Assembly (NCBI RefSeq): GCF_000725495.1
Contig: NZ_JNZD01000033.1
Location: forward strand, 1-64,000
Length of the DNA stretch: 64,000 nucleotides
Origin: Streptomyces aureus
Lineage (GTDB): Bacteria > Actinomycetota > Actinomycetes > Streptomycetales > Streptomycetaceae
Direction: 5' to 3'
The position numbers and the translations under genes were made by a program. How positions within the stretch are numbered: the first letter of the stretch is position 1; the number at the start of each line of letters is the position of its first letter. The notes beneath the pieces were generated by a model that made no database searches, had not been told where the DNA came from, and was given only the letters and a program-made list of their open reading frames with translations. This document shows, piece after piece, positions 25,422 through 33,872 of the stretch.

Positions 25422-26263
25422 GCACGCCCCAGCCCCCGATGCCGCAGCAGGCCGCCGCTGCCCCCGACTGGCAGGTCGCGCCCGGCACTTCGTACACCTC
25501 GCCGATCCCCGTCACCCGCACCCACCTCGGGCACGCCCTCAACTCCGAGTGGACGAAGATCAAGTCGGTGCGCTCCACGATGTGGACGCTCGGCACCTTC
25601 CTGGTCCTGGTGATCGGCATCGGCTTCCTGGTCGCCGCGCAGACCACCGGTGAGGACTTCCGCGAGACCCCGTTCACGGTGCCGGCGTTCATCGGCCTGC
25701 TGCTCGGCCAGCTCTGCATGGTCACCCTGGGAGTCCTCGTGGTCTCCTCCGAGTACGGCACCGGCATGATCCGTACGACGTTCACGGCCTCGCCGCAGCG
25801 GCACCGGGTGCTCGCCGCCAAGCTGATCATCTTCTTCGCGGTCGCGTTCACCGTCTCGGCCTGCGCGATCGGCCTCGTCGGCCTGTTCACCTCGAGCCTG
25901 CACAGCGGCGACGCGTCCCCCTCGTGGGGCGGCACCGTCTTCATGGGCGCGCTCTACGTCTCGCTGCTCGGCACGCTCTCGCTCGCCGTGGGGTCGATGC
26001 TGCGCCACTCCGCGGGCGCGATCACCACGATGCTCGGCGTCGTGCTGCTGCCCTCGATCCTGCCCGCGTTCCTGATGCTGTCCGACACCCTGCGGACGAT
26101 CGGCGAGAAGATGCAGGAATACGCCCCCATCTCCTCCCTCGCCGCGGTCTTCCGGGTGGGTCCCGACGACAGCACCGGCGCCGCCCAGCTCGGCCTGCTC
26201 GCCGGGGTCGCGGCGGCGGCCGTCGTCGCCGCCTTCGTCCTCCTGGAGCGCCGGGACGTCTGA
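25418..26263 (+). CDS. ABC-2 type permease, module 2
   Basis: A 281-residue membrane protein, homologous to the permease at 21071. It shares HALNSEWTKIKSVRSTMWTL and LVVSSEYGTGMIRTTFTASPQR, with about six membrane segments. A 40-residue Pro/Gln/Ala-rich cytosolic head precedes the first segment, a counterpart to the disordered tail of its ATPase. ATGA overlap with the ATPase gene gives coupled translation. Confidence 0.88.
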   Translation: MSTPQPPMPQQAAAAPDWQVAPGTSYTSPIPVTRTHLGHALNSEWTKIKSVRSTMWTLGTFLVLVIGIGFLVAAQTTGEDFRETPFTVPAFIGLLLGQLCMVTLGVLVVSSEYGTGMIRTTFTASPQRHRVLAAKLIIFFAVAFTVSACAIGLVGLFTSSLHSGDASPSWGGTVFMGALYVSLLGTLSLAVGSMLRHSAGAITTMLGVVLLPSILPAFLMLSDTLRTIGEKMQEYAPISSLAAVFRVGPDDSTGAAQLGLLAGVAAAAVVAAFVLLERRDV

Positions 26264-26273
26264 CGCCCGCGTT

Positions 26274-26295
26274 CGTCCGGCCGTGCGGCCGGACG
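26274..26295. terminator. Bidirectional terminator between convergent genes
   Basis: CGTCCGGCC (26274-26282) pairs perfectly with GGCCGGACG (26287-26295) around GTGC. It lies between the permease end at 26263 and the minus-strand gene end at 26309. Confidence 0.8.
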
Positions 26296-26308
26296 GGACC
26301 GAAGTCGC

Positions 26309-26641
26309 CTAGAACCTGGGCGCGTTACGGGACCGCTGCACCCTCGAGGTGCGGCGGTCCTTCGCGTTCCAGCAGGCCTTGTGCCAGTGCCGCCGCTCGT
26401 CGACGCCCGAGTGCTCCGGCCAGGCCACCACGTGGGGCACCCCGGAGGGGATCAACTGGTCGCAGCCGGGGCAGCGGTAGGTCTTGCCCTGCGCGCTCGC
26501 GCCCGCCACGTGACGCACGCTCCACTCCTCGCCGCCCCAGCTCTCGGTGGACTGCCAGCCGCCGTAACGGTCCGACGCGTCCTCCTCGGGGCTCCTGCCG
26601 GACGAGCCGGCGTCCTTCGGACGGTTGCGACGCGGGGACAA
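26309..26641 (-). CDS. Small conserved protein with CPGC...HxxC zinc-ribbon-like motif
   Basis: A 110-residue protein conserved in actinobacteria, of unknown function. It has YRCPGCDQLIPSGVPHVVAWPE followed by DERRHWHKACW, so two Cys plus His and Cys could coordinate zinc. The N-terminus is basic and polar (LSPRRNRPKDAG) and the C-terminus Arg-rich, suggesting nucleic-acid contact. The TTG at 26641 is preferred by the GAGGTG site 4 bases upstream; a GTG at 26653 would add four residues. Confidence 0.7.
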   Translation of the reverse strand: MSPRRNRPKDAGSSGRSPEEDASDRYGGWQSTESWGGEEWSVRHVAGASAQGKTYRCPGCDQLIPSGVPHVVAWPEHSGVDERRHWHKACWNAKDRRTSRVQRSRNAPRF

Positions 26642-26884
26642 GGGACACCTCACGGAGCTATACAGGGAGCAGGGGCCGACACCAGCCTACGCGGGACGCA
26701 CACGGGTACGCGTACTCCGCCGACCCGCGCAGATCCCCCTTCGGACCGTCCTCGGGCCGTCTTCGGACAGCCCAATTCCCAGACAATCCGCAAATCTCTC
26801 CGCAAGGCCGTGTCTTCGGCACGTGTCAGGCGGTTATGCCGGGTGGGGGAGCTCCGTGTCGGAGCCGAGGAAGCAGGAAGTTCG

Positions 26885-27913
26885 ATGCACGTTGGAAGCT
26901 TTGTACTGGCGGCCCAGTTCCCTGGACAGGGCCAGGGCGAGGCCCTGCACCGCGCGGTGCGGTCGGCCGAGGTCGCCGAGGAGGCCGGACTGGACACGGT
27001 CTGGCTGGCGGAACACCACTTCGTGCCGTACGGGACCTGCCCGTCGGCCATCACGCTCGCCGGATATCTGCTCGGCCGCACCGAGCGGATCCGGATCGGC
27101 ACCGCGGTCAGCGTGCTGCCCACCGTCCACCCGGTGGCGCTCGGCGAACAGGCCGCCCTGCTGCACCTGACGTCCGGCGGGCGCCTCTCGTTGGGGGTCG
27201 GCCGCGGCGGCCCCTGGGTCGACCTGGAGGTCTTCGGCGCGGGCCTCGCGGCGTACGAACAGGGGTTCCCCGAGTCACTCGATCTGCTGATCCGCTGGCT
27301 GCGCGAACCGTCCGTCGCCGGCACCTCCGGGCGGTTCCCGTTCCGTGAAGTCCCGGTCGTGCCACGCCCGTCGGAGGCGCTGAGCGGTGCTCCGGGCCCC
27401 GAGGTCGTCGTCGCCTGCACCTCGCCGGCGAGCGTCCGGCTCGCCGCCGAGCGCGGACTGCCGATGCTCCTGGGCATGCACGTCGGGGACGAGGAGAAGG
27501 CCGAAATGGTCGCGCTCTGGCGGCGGCACGCGCGCGCGGCGGGCCGCCCGACGGACGAGATCCAGGGCGCCGCCCATGTCTCCGCGGGCGTCTGCCAGAT
27601 CGCGGACCGCAGGACCGACGCGGTCGAGACGCTCGTCAAGGCGATGCCGGGCTGGCTGAGGCAGGGGCTGGACGCCCATGTGACGGTCGACGGCCGCGCC
27701 CGCTCGATGCGGGACCCGGTGGCGTACACCGAACTGCTCTGCGGGCTGCACCCGGTGGGCACCCCGAGGCTGTGCGCCGACCGCCTCGCGGCGACCTCGG
27801 AGCGGACGGGCATCGGGCGGTTCGCGCTGCTCGTCGAGGGTTCGGGCGACCTGGCGGCGACCGAGGAGAACGTACGGCGGCTCGGGGCCGAGGTGCTGCC
27901 CCAGCTCAGGTGA
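26885..27913 (+). CDS. LLM-class flavin-dependent oxidoreductase
   Basis: A 342-residue luciferase-like monooxygenase family protein. Family features are the N-terminal strand-helix with EEAGLDTVWLAEHHF, IRIGTAVSVLP, SGGRLSLGVGRGG, and the later GTPRLCADRLAATSERTGI. Members use FMN or F420 with a TIM-barrel fold; which cofactor and substrate apply here cannot be told. The ATG at 26885 has AGGAAG 4-5 bases upstream. It is monocistronic. Confidence 0.87.
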   Translation: MHVGSFVLAAQFPGQGQGEALHRAVRSAEVAEEAGLDTVWLAEHHFVPYGTCPSAITLAGYLLGRTERIRIGTAVSVLPTVHPVALGEQAALLHLTSGGRLSLGVGRGGPWVDLEVFGAGLAAYEQGFPESLDLLIRWLREPSVAGTSGRFPFREVPVVPRPSEALSGAPGPEVVVACTSPASVRLAAERGLPMLLGMHVGDEEKAEMVALWRRHARAAGRPTDEIQGAAHVSAGVCQIADRRTDAVETLVKAMPGWLRQGLDAHVTVDGRARSMRDPVAYTELLCGLHPVGTPRLCADRLAATSERTGIGRFALLVEGSGDLAATEENVRRLGAEVLPQLR

Positions 27914-27952
27914 CCGCACGGAGACGGGCCCGGCGGGCCGGACTCGCGGGGA

Positions 27953-28000
27953 GCTTGCCGCCCCAGTACCAATGCACCTCCCGCGTACGGAGCGGCAAGC
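27953..28000. terminator. Long-loop inverted repeat between convergent genes
   Basis: GCTTGCCGC (27953-27961) pairs perfectly with GCGGCAAGC (27992-28000), with a 30-base loop. It is a possible terminator for the convergent genes ending at 27913 and 28018. Confidence 0.45.
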
Positions 28001-28017
28001 AATGCGGCATCAGTGCG

Positions 28018-28410
28018 TCAGCAGTCCCTGAACTCCGGGGACTGGTTGAGCAGCTGACTGCGGACCGAGGTGAAGCGTGCCAGTGTGTCGTCCACCGAGT
28101 CGTCCAGTGGGAACACCGCCACCCGGTGGCAGTTCTGGAAGGCCAGCCGCACTCCGAAGTGCCGCTGCAGCGCGCCGCGTATCGCGTCACTCGCGAGCGC
28201 ACGCAGCAGCTGGCCACGTGCCTGCTCGTCCGGCGGAGGCGTCTGGTTGTCGGCGAACTTGCCGCCGTCCACCTTCAGCTGGGCCACCAGGGAGCTGATC
28301 ATCTCCCATGCGTAGGGCAGGGAGGTCCGGACGCAGTCGACGAATTCAGCTTCATCGACCTCGCCTCGCTCGGCCTGTTGGAGTAGGGCCGGTGAGACGT
28401 CGAGCGACAT
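28018..28410 (-). CDS. SCO5389-type conserved protein
   Basis: A 130-residue soluble protein conserved across Streptomyces and located next to nucS, as in S. coelicolor. It begins [30 protein letters not shown] (helical) and includes [15 protein letters not shown] and [21 protein letters not shown] parts. The function is unknown. The ATG at 28410 is preceded by GAGAGGAG at 7 bases. Confidence 0.75.
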   Translation of the reverse strand: MSLDVSPALLQQAERGEVDEAEFVDCVRTSLPYAWEMISSLVAQLKVDGGKFADNQTPPPDEQARGQLLRALASDAIRGALQRHFGVRLAFQNCHRVAVFPLDDSVDDTLARFTSVRSQLLNQSPEFRDC

Positions 28411-28774
28411 GGGTACTCCTCTCGCACCCCCATACCACGGGGGTTGCCGGACAGGGACGGGGACCGCGATACCGAACACGCTGAGTACATGTATCGCGAC
28501 CTCCCGTTCATACGGTAAGCATCGGCAGGTAACGGCACCAGGAGAATGGGCACATAGCGAACGCCCGGTACGCCGACTATCGGCCACGGCAGAAGAGGGA
28601 AGCTTCAGGATCAATGGGGTGACCCGCGAAAACGTCACCCGGGCCCACTCCTGGGACCCGGGGGGACGAATGGGACGAACGGCGGGATCCCTCCCCCGGC
28701 CGGACACCGCGGGCGGCCGCGGTCAGGGGACGGGAATCGCGTGCACCGCCGCCGGTCGAGTAGCGTTGCCGACC
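28411..28774. promoter_or_regulatory. Divergent promoter region with 8-bp palindrome and nucS -10
   Basis: A 364-base non-coding region. CGCGATAC at 28465-28472 and GTATCGCG at 28491-28498 form a perfect 8-bp inverted repeat with an 18-base spacer, 55-88 bases upstream of the minus-strand gene. At the other end TAGCGT (28761-28766) lies 8 bases before the nucS ATG and is the likely -10 of an almost leaderless transcript. I see no gene. Confidence 0.5.
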
Positions 28775-29446
28775 ATGCGTCTCGTCATCGCCCGCTGTTC
28801 CGTGGACTACGCGGGCCGGCTCACCGCCCACCTCCCGTCGGCCCCCCGTCTGATCCTCGTGAAGGCGGACGGCAGCGTCTCCATCCACGCGGACGACCGG
28901 GCCTACAAGCCCCTCAACTGGATGTCGCCGCCCTGCACCCTGAAGGAGGGGTCCGGCGACGACGAAGGCGTCTGGACCGTCGTCAACAAGGCGGGCGAGA
29001 AGCTCATCATCACGATGGAGGAGATCCTCCACGACTCCTCGCACGAACTCGGCGTGGACCCCGGCCTGATCAAGGACGGCGTGGAAGCGCACCTCCAGGA
29101 ACTGCTCGCCGACCGCATCGAGACCCTCGGCGAGGGCTACTCGCTGATCCGCCGCGAGTACATGACGGCGATCGGCCCGGTCGACATCCTGTGCCGGGAC
29201 GCCGACGGGGGGACCGTCGCGGTCGAGATCAAGCGTCGCGGCGAGATCGACGGCGTCGAGCAACTCACGCGCTATCTGGAGCTGTTGAACCGCGACCCGC
29301 ACCTCGCGCCGGTCCGCGGCATCTTCGCCGCCCAGGAGATCAAGCCGCAGGCCCGCGTCCTCGCGACCGACCGCGGCATCGGCTGCGCGGTGCTGGACTA
29401 CGACGCCCTGCGCGGCATCGAGGACGACAAGCTGCGGCTGTTCTGA
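28775..29446 (+). CDS. nucS: Mismatch-specific endonuclease NucS (EndoMS)
   Basis: A 223-residue endonuclease that replaces MutSL-type mismatch repair in actinobacteria, cutting both strands at G-T, G-G and T-T mismatches. The catalytic RecB-like core shows Asp137 (GPVDILC), Glu151 and Lys153 (VAVEIKRRG). The N-terminal beta domain contains NWMSPPCTL. The protein ends in KLRLF, the family's C-terminal sliding-clamp contact. It has the expected length and starts at an ATG just after a -10 box. Confidence 0.95.
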   Translation: MRLVIARCSVDYAGRLTAHLPSAPRLILVKADGSVSIHADDRAYKPLNWMSPPCTLKEGSGDDEGVWTVVNKAGEKLIITMEEILHDSSHELGVDPGLIKDGVEAHLQELLADRIETLGEGYSLIRREYMTAIGPVDILCRDADGGTVAVEIKRRGEIDGVEQLTRYLELLNRDPHLAPVRGIFAAQEIKPQARVLATDRGIGCAVLDYDALRGIEDDKLRLF

Positions 29447-29466
29447 GCCCCCGGGCTTCGTATACG

Positions 29467-29539
29467 ACGCGGGGCCGGGTCCGACGACGGACCCGGCCCC
29501 GCGTGCGTTTCGTGCGGTCCGGCCGTACGTCCGGACCGC
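29467..29539. terminator. Strong bidirectional terminator, two hairpins
   Basis: A perfect 17-bp stem, with arms at 29467-29483 and 29488-29504 around ACGA, lies between the nucS end (29446) and the convergent gene end (29544). A second stem GCGGTCCGG (29514-29522) with CCGGACCGC (29531-29539) follows. Confidence 0.9.
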
Positions 29540-29543
29540 GCGG

Positions 29544-32066
29544 TCACATCACGGTGCCGCCCGAGGCCGTCGCGGATCCCGACCCGGCCGACGTGTGCGC
29601 CGACGCGCCGCTCGGCACGGGGCCGCTCGCGGAGTCGGTGGTCGCCGGTGACGTCGAGGTGGAGGTCGCGGACGGCGAGGTGGACGGCGAGGGGCTCGTG
29701 GACTTCGTCGGGGTCGAGGACGGCGAGGCGCTCTGCGACTTCGTCGGGGTCGAGGACGGCCGGTGCGTGGGCCGCTTCGACGGGGACGCCGACGACGACT
29801 TCGAGGGCCTGCTCGTGGCGCTGCGCGTGCCGCTCGGCTCGCCGGAGGGCCGCGGGCTCGCCGTGGCCGAGGCCGTCGGGTCGTCCGAGGTGCCGTAGGA
29901 GCCGTCGGGGCCCGGGTCGCTGGGGGACGCCACGGCGCCGGGAGAGGAGTCGTCGCCCTTCTTCGGGGTGTCCGCGCCGAGGCTGTCGTCCTGGGCGTCC
30001 TGGGTGGCCGACGGGTTGACGCCGACCTTCTCCGTCGGCGTCCCGTTGTCGTGGTTCGAGGTCGCGCCGAGGGTCACGACGGTCCCGAGGACGGCCACGA
30101 GGAGCGTTCCCGCGCCCGCGGCCACCATGTTGCGCCGGGTGCCGGAGACCAGCCGCCCCACGACGCCCCGCGGCTTGGCCGCGGGGCCGCCGGGGCGGCC
30201 CGGGTGGCCGAGCAGCGTGACGGTCTCGCCCGACGCGTCGATGCGCGGGTGGGCGGCCGGGACGCCGCCGGGCGGCGACATCGACTCCTCGTGGCGCGCG
30301 TCGGGTATCTCCTCGCCCGCCGGGGTGCGCCCGGAGGTGAGCTGGAGGGTGCCGGAGCGGTCGGTGACCAGCGCGAGCGCGCGGCGGCCGGCGGTGGACC
30401 CGCGCTTGTCGGCGACCTCGCCGCGCATGGCGACGGAGGCCTCCAGCTCCGCCCTGGCCCGGTCCAGCTGGTGGCCGCAGAGCGCGAGGACACCCAACTC
30501 GTGGTGGAAATAGGCCTGTTCCGCCACGTCGCCGGCCAGCTCGGAGGCCTCGACGCCGAGGCGCAGGACGCGCTCCCAGGCGCTCCAGTGCAGTCCCGAG
30601 GCGAAGGCCGGGGCGGCCTTGCGGGCGAGCTGGACGGAGACGGCGTCCTCGTCCTCCTCGTCCAGCGGGGCGGTCGTGACGGGCACGAGCACGTCGAGGG
30701 CGGCCAGCACCGCGTCGGCCTCGGCGCAGACCCGCTCCGGGGTGACCGAGGGGTGCCCGGCCCACCAGGCGTAGTGGCGGGCGGCGGCCAGCGCGCTCTC
30801 CTGGAGCGTGTCCGCGTAGCCGGAGGCCTCCAGCTGGGCCTGCACCCCGGCGGCGAGCCGGTAGCGGGGGCCGACCGGGGAGACCAGCGCGCAGCCCGCG
30901 AGTTCGGCGAGCGCGGCGTCGGCGTGGGTGTCGCCCACGAGCGCGGGCAGATGGGCCTGGTGGGGCACCTCGCCGCCGAGCGCGACCGCGAAGCGCAGGG
31001 TGGCGCGCGCCGACTCGCTGAGCCGGGAGGCGAGCAGGGCCGCGGGCGCGGCGCCCTCGGCGAGGGAGGGCAGCGGCAGCTCCTGGCCGTCGCCGGCCTC
31101 GAAGCGCGCGTCGGCGGGGGCCTCCTGGAAGACCCCGTAGTCGTCGAAGGCCTCCTCTCCGGCCCGCTGCCGGTCGCGCTGCCGCAGCAGCGCCCCGGCC
31201 TGGATGAAGCGCAGGGGCAGCCCCTCGGACTCGAACCAGAGGTCGCCGGCCCAGTTGGACTCGTCCTCGGTCAGGACGCGTCCGACGGCGCGCTCCAGCA
31301 GTTCGAGGCCGCCGCTGCGGTCGAGGCCGCCGAGGGCGACCTCCTCGAGTTCGGCCTGGGCGGTGGGGGCAGGCGCGTCGGGGGTGGCGGCGATCAGGAA
31401 GGCGCACTCGGGGGTGGCGTCGAGCAGCAGGTCGAGGTCGCCGCCGCCGATCTCCGCGTCGTCGATGACGACGACGGCGCCGATCTCACGGACGAGCAGG
31501 AGCAGGTCGTCGTGGTCGGGGCGGTGCAGAGGGGCTTCGTAGACGGCGGCGAAGAGGTCGTACAGCACGTCGCTCGCGGTGCGGCCGTAGCCGGAGAGGC
31601 GGACGACGCCGTCGGGGGCGAGGTCCGCGCAGTCGTCGGCGACGGCGTCCAGCAGGACGGTGCGGCCCGATCCCGGGGGGCCGGTGAGCCGTGCCGAGCG
31701 CCCGCGCGCGAGGAGGCGTACGAGCCGCTCACGCTCCTCCTCGCGTTCGAGGAGCGGCAGCCGGGGCCGGGCCGGTCCGGGCGGGGCGGGGGGTGTCGCG
31801 GCGCGGGCCAGTTCGGCGCGGGCGGCGGGGTCGTGCTTGACCGGCGGCCGGGGCCGCTCGTGCGGCGGGCAGTTCTCGATCTCGCTGCCGTCGACGGGGT
31901 TGACGGTCAGCGCGAATTCGCCGGTGACGAGCCTGACCGTGCGGACGGGCGCGGGTTTGTGCTGGCCGAGGTCGGCCGCGAGCGGGTCGCGCGGCGGGCG
32001 CGGACGAGACACCTGGCCGTCGTCCTCGTGGCCGTACTCCTCGGATCCCCGGTTGATCGGGTCCAT
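29544..32066 (-). CDS. Large STAND-like NTPase with one membrane segment and Ser/Thr/Pro tail
   Basis: An 840-residue protein. Residues 1-105 are polar and Pro-rich. An AAA/STAND-type NTPase follows with a Walker A-like GPPGSGRT at about 129-136, where the usual Lys is Arg, and a Walker B VVVIDDAE. An Ala/Leu-rich helical repeat region resembling TPRs comes next. One membrane segment (NMVAAGAGTLLVAVLGTVV, about residue 670) is followed by ~160 residues of Ser, Thr, Pro and Asp that would be outside the cell. ATP-dependent signalling or regulation is a guess from architecture. The ATG at 32066 is the last sensible start before the promoter repeat. Confidence 0.7.
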   Translation of the reverse strand: MDPINRGSEEYGHEDDGQVSRPRPPRDPLAADLGQHKPAPVRTVRLVTGEFALTVNPVDGSEIENCPPHERPRPPVKHDPAARAELARAATPPAPPGPARPRLPLLEREEERERLVRLLARGRSARLTGPPGSGRTVLLDAVADDCADLAPDGVVRLSGYGRTASDVLYDLFAAVYEAPLHRPDHDDLLLLVREIGAVVVIDDAEIGGGDLDLLLDATPECAFLIAATPDAPAPTAQAELEEVALGGLDRSGGLELLERAVGRVLTEDESNWAGDLWFESEGLPLRFIQAGALLRQRDRQRAGEEAFDDYGVFQEAPADARFEAGDGQELPLPSLAEGAAPAALLASRLSESARATLRFAVALGGEVPHQAHLPALVGDTHADAALAELAGCALVSPVGPRYRLAAGVQAQLEASGYADTLQESALAAARHYAWWAGHPSVTPERVCAEADAVLAALDVLVPVTTAPLDEEDEDAVSVQLARKAAPAFASGLHWSAWERVLRLGVEASELAGDVAEQAYFHHELGVLALCGHQLDRARAELEASVAMRGEVADKRGSTAGRRALALVTDRSGTLQLTSGRTPAGEEIPDARHEESMSPPGGVPAAHPRIDASGETVTLLGHPGRPGGPAAKPRGVVGRLVSGTRRNMVAAGAGTLLVAVLGTVVTLGATSNHDNGTPTEKVGVNPSATQDAQDDSLGADTPKKGDDSSPGAVASPSDPGPDGSYGTSDDPTASATASPRPSGEPSGTRSATSRPSKSSSASPSKRPTHRPSSTPTKSQSASPSSTPTKSTSPSPSTSPSATSTSTSPATTDSASGPVPSGASAHTSAGSGSATASGGTVM

Positions 32067-32154
32067 GTTCCAAGCCCCCCAAAAGCGTCGTGTGCCGATG
32101 CCCTCCCGGCCTGGCTGCACAGCGCTTGGTCGCTTCTGGTCCGGTGCCCGCTCG

Positions 32155-32186
32155 TAGGGTTTCGGTCGGCGGGCAGCCGAACCCTA
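32155..32186. promoter_or_regulatory. Inverted repeat upstream of STAND-like gene
   Basis: TAGGGTT (32155-32161) and AACCCTA (32180-32186) form a perfect 7-bp inverted repeat about 90 bases upstream of the minus-strand start; an inner CGG/CCG pair strengthens it. It is a possible operator, or the end of the upstream STAS transcript. Confidence 0.4.
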
Positions 32187-32334
32187 AACCTTCGCACAGT
32201 ATTCAGGAACAGGCGGGGTACCGCGCCGTCCGAACCGTCACAGCTTCATGAGGATTGTGCACGTGGCGGGCCGAATGCGCCGGTCGGGGCGCGTACGCCG
32301 TCGCGCACGCGGAGCGATGAGGAGCGCGCCCGGG

Positions 32335-32658
32335 TCAGACCCGGGGCAGGGACTCGACCCCGATGCCGCCCTCGATCGCCAGGATCCGGTGCAGCCGGGT
32401 GGCCACCAGCAGGCGCTGCATCTGGGCCGGCACGCCGCGCAGCACGAGCCGCCGGCCGCACCTCCCGGCGCGTCGGTGGGCCCCCATGATCACGCCGAGC
32501 CCGGTCGCGTCCCAGGAGTCCAGCTCCGACAGGTCCAGCACCAGGTCTCCGGCTCCGTCGTCGACGGCCGAGTGCAGGACTGTACGGGCGTCCGCCGCGC
32601 TGCGTACGTCGAGGCGGCCCCCGACGACCAGTTCGGCGTGGTCGCCCCTGATGTACAT
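32335..32658 (-). CDS. STAS-domain anti-anti-sigma factor-like protein
   Basis: A 107-residue single STAS domain. The conserved LVLDLSELDSWDATGLGVIMGAHRRA has Thr where SpoIIAA-type proteins carry the phosphorylated Ser (DSSG becomes DATG). Such proteins release sigma factors by binding anti-sigma kinases; no partner kinase or sigma gene is adjacent. The ATG at 32658 is supported by GGGGAG about 6 bases upstream. Confidence 0.85.
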   Translation of the reverse strand: MYIRGDHAELVVGGRLDVRSAADARTVLHSAVDDGAGDLVLDLSELDSWDATGLGVIMGAHRRAGRCGRRLVLRGVPAQMQRLLVATRLHRILAIEGGIGVESLPRV

Positions 32659-32836
32659 ATGCGCTCCCCGAGAATCTGTCTCGTAACTCCGCGTGTGTCT
32701 GTTTCCGCGTCTTCGCGTCTGCATGTTGTGCATGGACTGACTGCCTGAGGGCCCCGGAGGTTGCCGTCTGTAAGCGAACCGATACCGAATTCACCTCATG
32801 GAGTGACATCCGGAGGTGCGCACGGTGTCCGTGGCA

Positions 32837-32868
32837 CATGCGGCGGCCGGGGTCCCGGCCGCCGCATG
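32837..32868. terminator. Terminator after 3-hydroxyacyl-CoA dehydrogenase gene
   Basis: A perfect 15-bp stem, CATGCGGCGGCCGGG (32837-32851) with its complement at 32854-32868, sits right after the minus-strand gene ending at 32874. Confidence 0.85.
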
Positions 32869-32873
32869 ATCGT

Positions 32874-33722
32874 TCAGTGCTTGTAGAAGCCCTGCCCGCT
32901 CTTGCGCCCGATGTCACCGGCGTCAACCATCCGGCGCATCAGCTCCGGCGGGGCGAACTTCTCGTCCTGGGTCTCGGTGTAGATGTTGCCGGTGGCGTGC
33001 AGCAGGATGTCGACGCCCGTGAGGTCGGCGGTGGCCAGCGGCCCCATGGCGTGGCCGAAGCCCAGCCGGCAGGCGAGGTCGATGTCCTCGGCGGTGGCCA
33101 CGCCCGACTCGTACAGCTTCGTCGCCTCGACGACGAGGGCCGAGATGAGACGGGTGGTGACGAAGCCGGCGACGTCGCGGTTGACGACGATGCAGGTCTT
33201 GCCGACCGACTCGCTGAACTCCCGTGCGCGGGCGAGGGTTTCGTCGCTGGTCTTGTAGCCGCGGACCAGCTCGACGAGCTGCATCATCGGGACCGGCGAG
33301 AAGAAGTGCACGCCGACGACCCGCTCCGGGTGCTCCGTGGCCGCCGCGATCTTGGTGATCGGGATCGCGGAGGTGTTGGAGGCCAGCACGGCGTCGGGGC
33401 GGACGATCTTGTCGAGCGCCCGGAAGATCTCGTGCTTGACCTCGAGCTTCTCGAAGACCGCCTCGACGACGATGTCCGCGTCGGCGGCGGCGTCCAGGTC
33501 GGTGGTCGCCGTGATGCGCGCGATCGCGGCGTCCGCGTCGGCGGCTTCGAGCTTGCCCTTGCTCACGAACTTGTCGTACGACGCCCTGATGCCGTCGAGG
33601 CCGCGGTTCAGCGCCTCGTCGGTGACATCGCGCAGAACGACGTCCCAGCCCGCCTGCGCGGAGACCTGGGCGATTCCGGACCCCATCAGTCCGGCTCCGA
33701 TGACGGCAAGCTTCCCAGCCAC
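32874..33722 (-). CDS. 3-hydroxybutyryl-CoA dehydrogenase family protein
   Basis: A 282-residue NAD(P)-dependent 3-hydroxyacyl-CoA dehydrogenase. It has the N-terminal Rossmann motif GAGLMGSGIAQ, ADIVVEAVFEKLEVK, SNTSAIPI, the catalytic His in GVHFFSPVPMM, and the C-terminal FGHAMGPLATADLTGVD. It probably reduces acetoacetyl-CoA to 3-hydroxybutyryl-CoA or the reverse, feeding the ethylmalonyl-CoA or butyrate route. The GTG at 33722 has AGGGAG upstream. It is single-gene, with its own terminator. Confidence 0.93.
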   Translation of the reverse strand: MAGKLAVIGAGLMGSGIAQVSAQAGWDVVLRDVTDEALNRGLDGIRASYDKFVSKGKLEAADADAAIARITATTDLDAAADADIVVEAVFEKLEVKHEIFRALDKIVRPDAVLASNTSAIPITKIAAATEHPERVVGVHFFSPVPMMQLVELVRGYKTSDETLARAREFSESVGKTCIVVNRDVAGFVTTRLISALVVEATKLYESGVATAEDIDLACRLGFGHAMGPLATADLTGVDILLHATGNIYTETQDEKFAPPELMRRMVDAGDIGRKSGQGFYKH

Positions 33723-33872
33723 TCAGACTCCCTTAACACGCTGCTTGTGTATGCCTCTTCGGCGGAGAGTAGCGTTCGGAAGGGGGCGTGAAACCCGTAA
33801 GTAACGCGTGTCACGGTCTCAGGGCGTGAGACACCCGTCACGTCCGGTCCGGGGTGCCGACGGGCCGGGCCG

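Noticed and set aside
29763..32489. A 908-codon plus-strand open frame opposite the STAND-like gene
   Set aside because: The minus frame has recognisable Walker-like motifs, a membrane segment and a good start. The plus frame is compositional.
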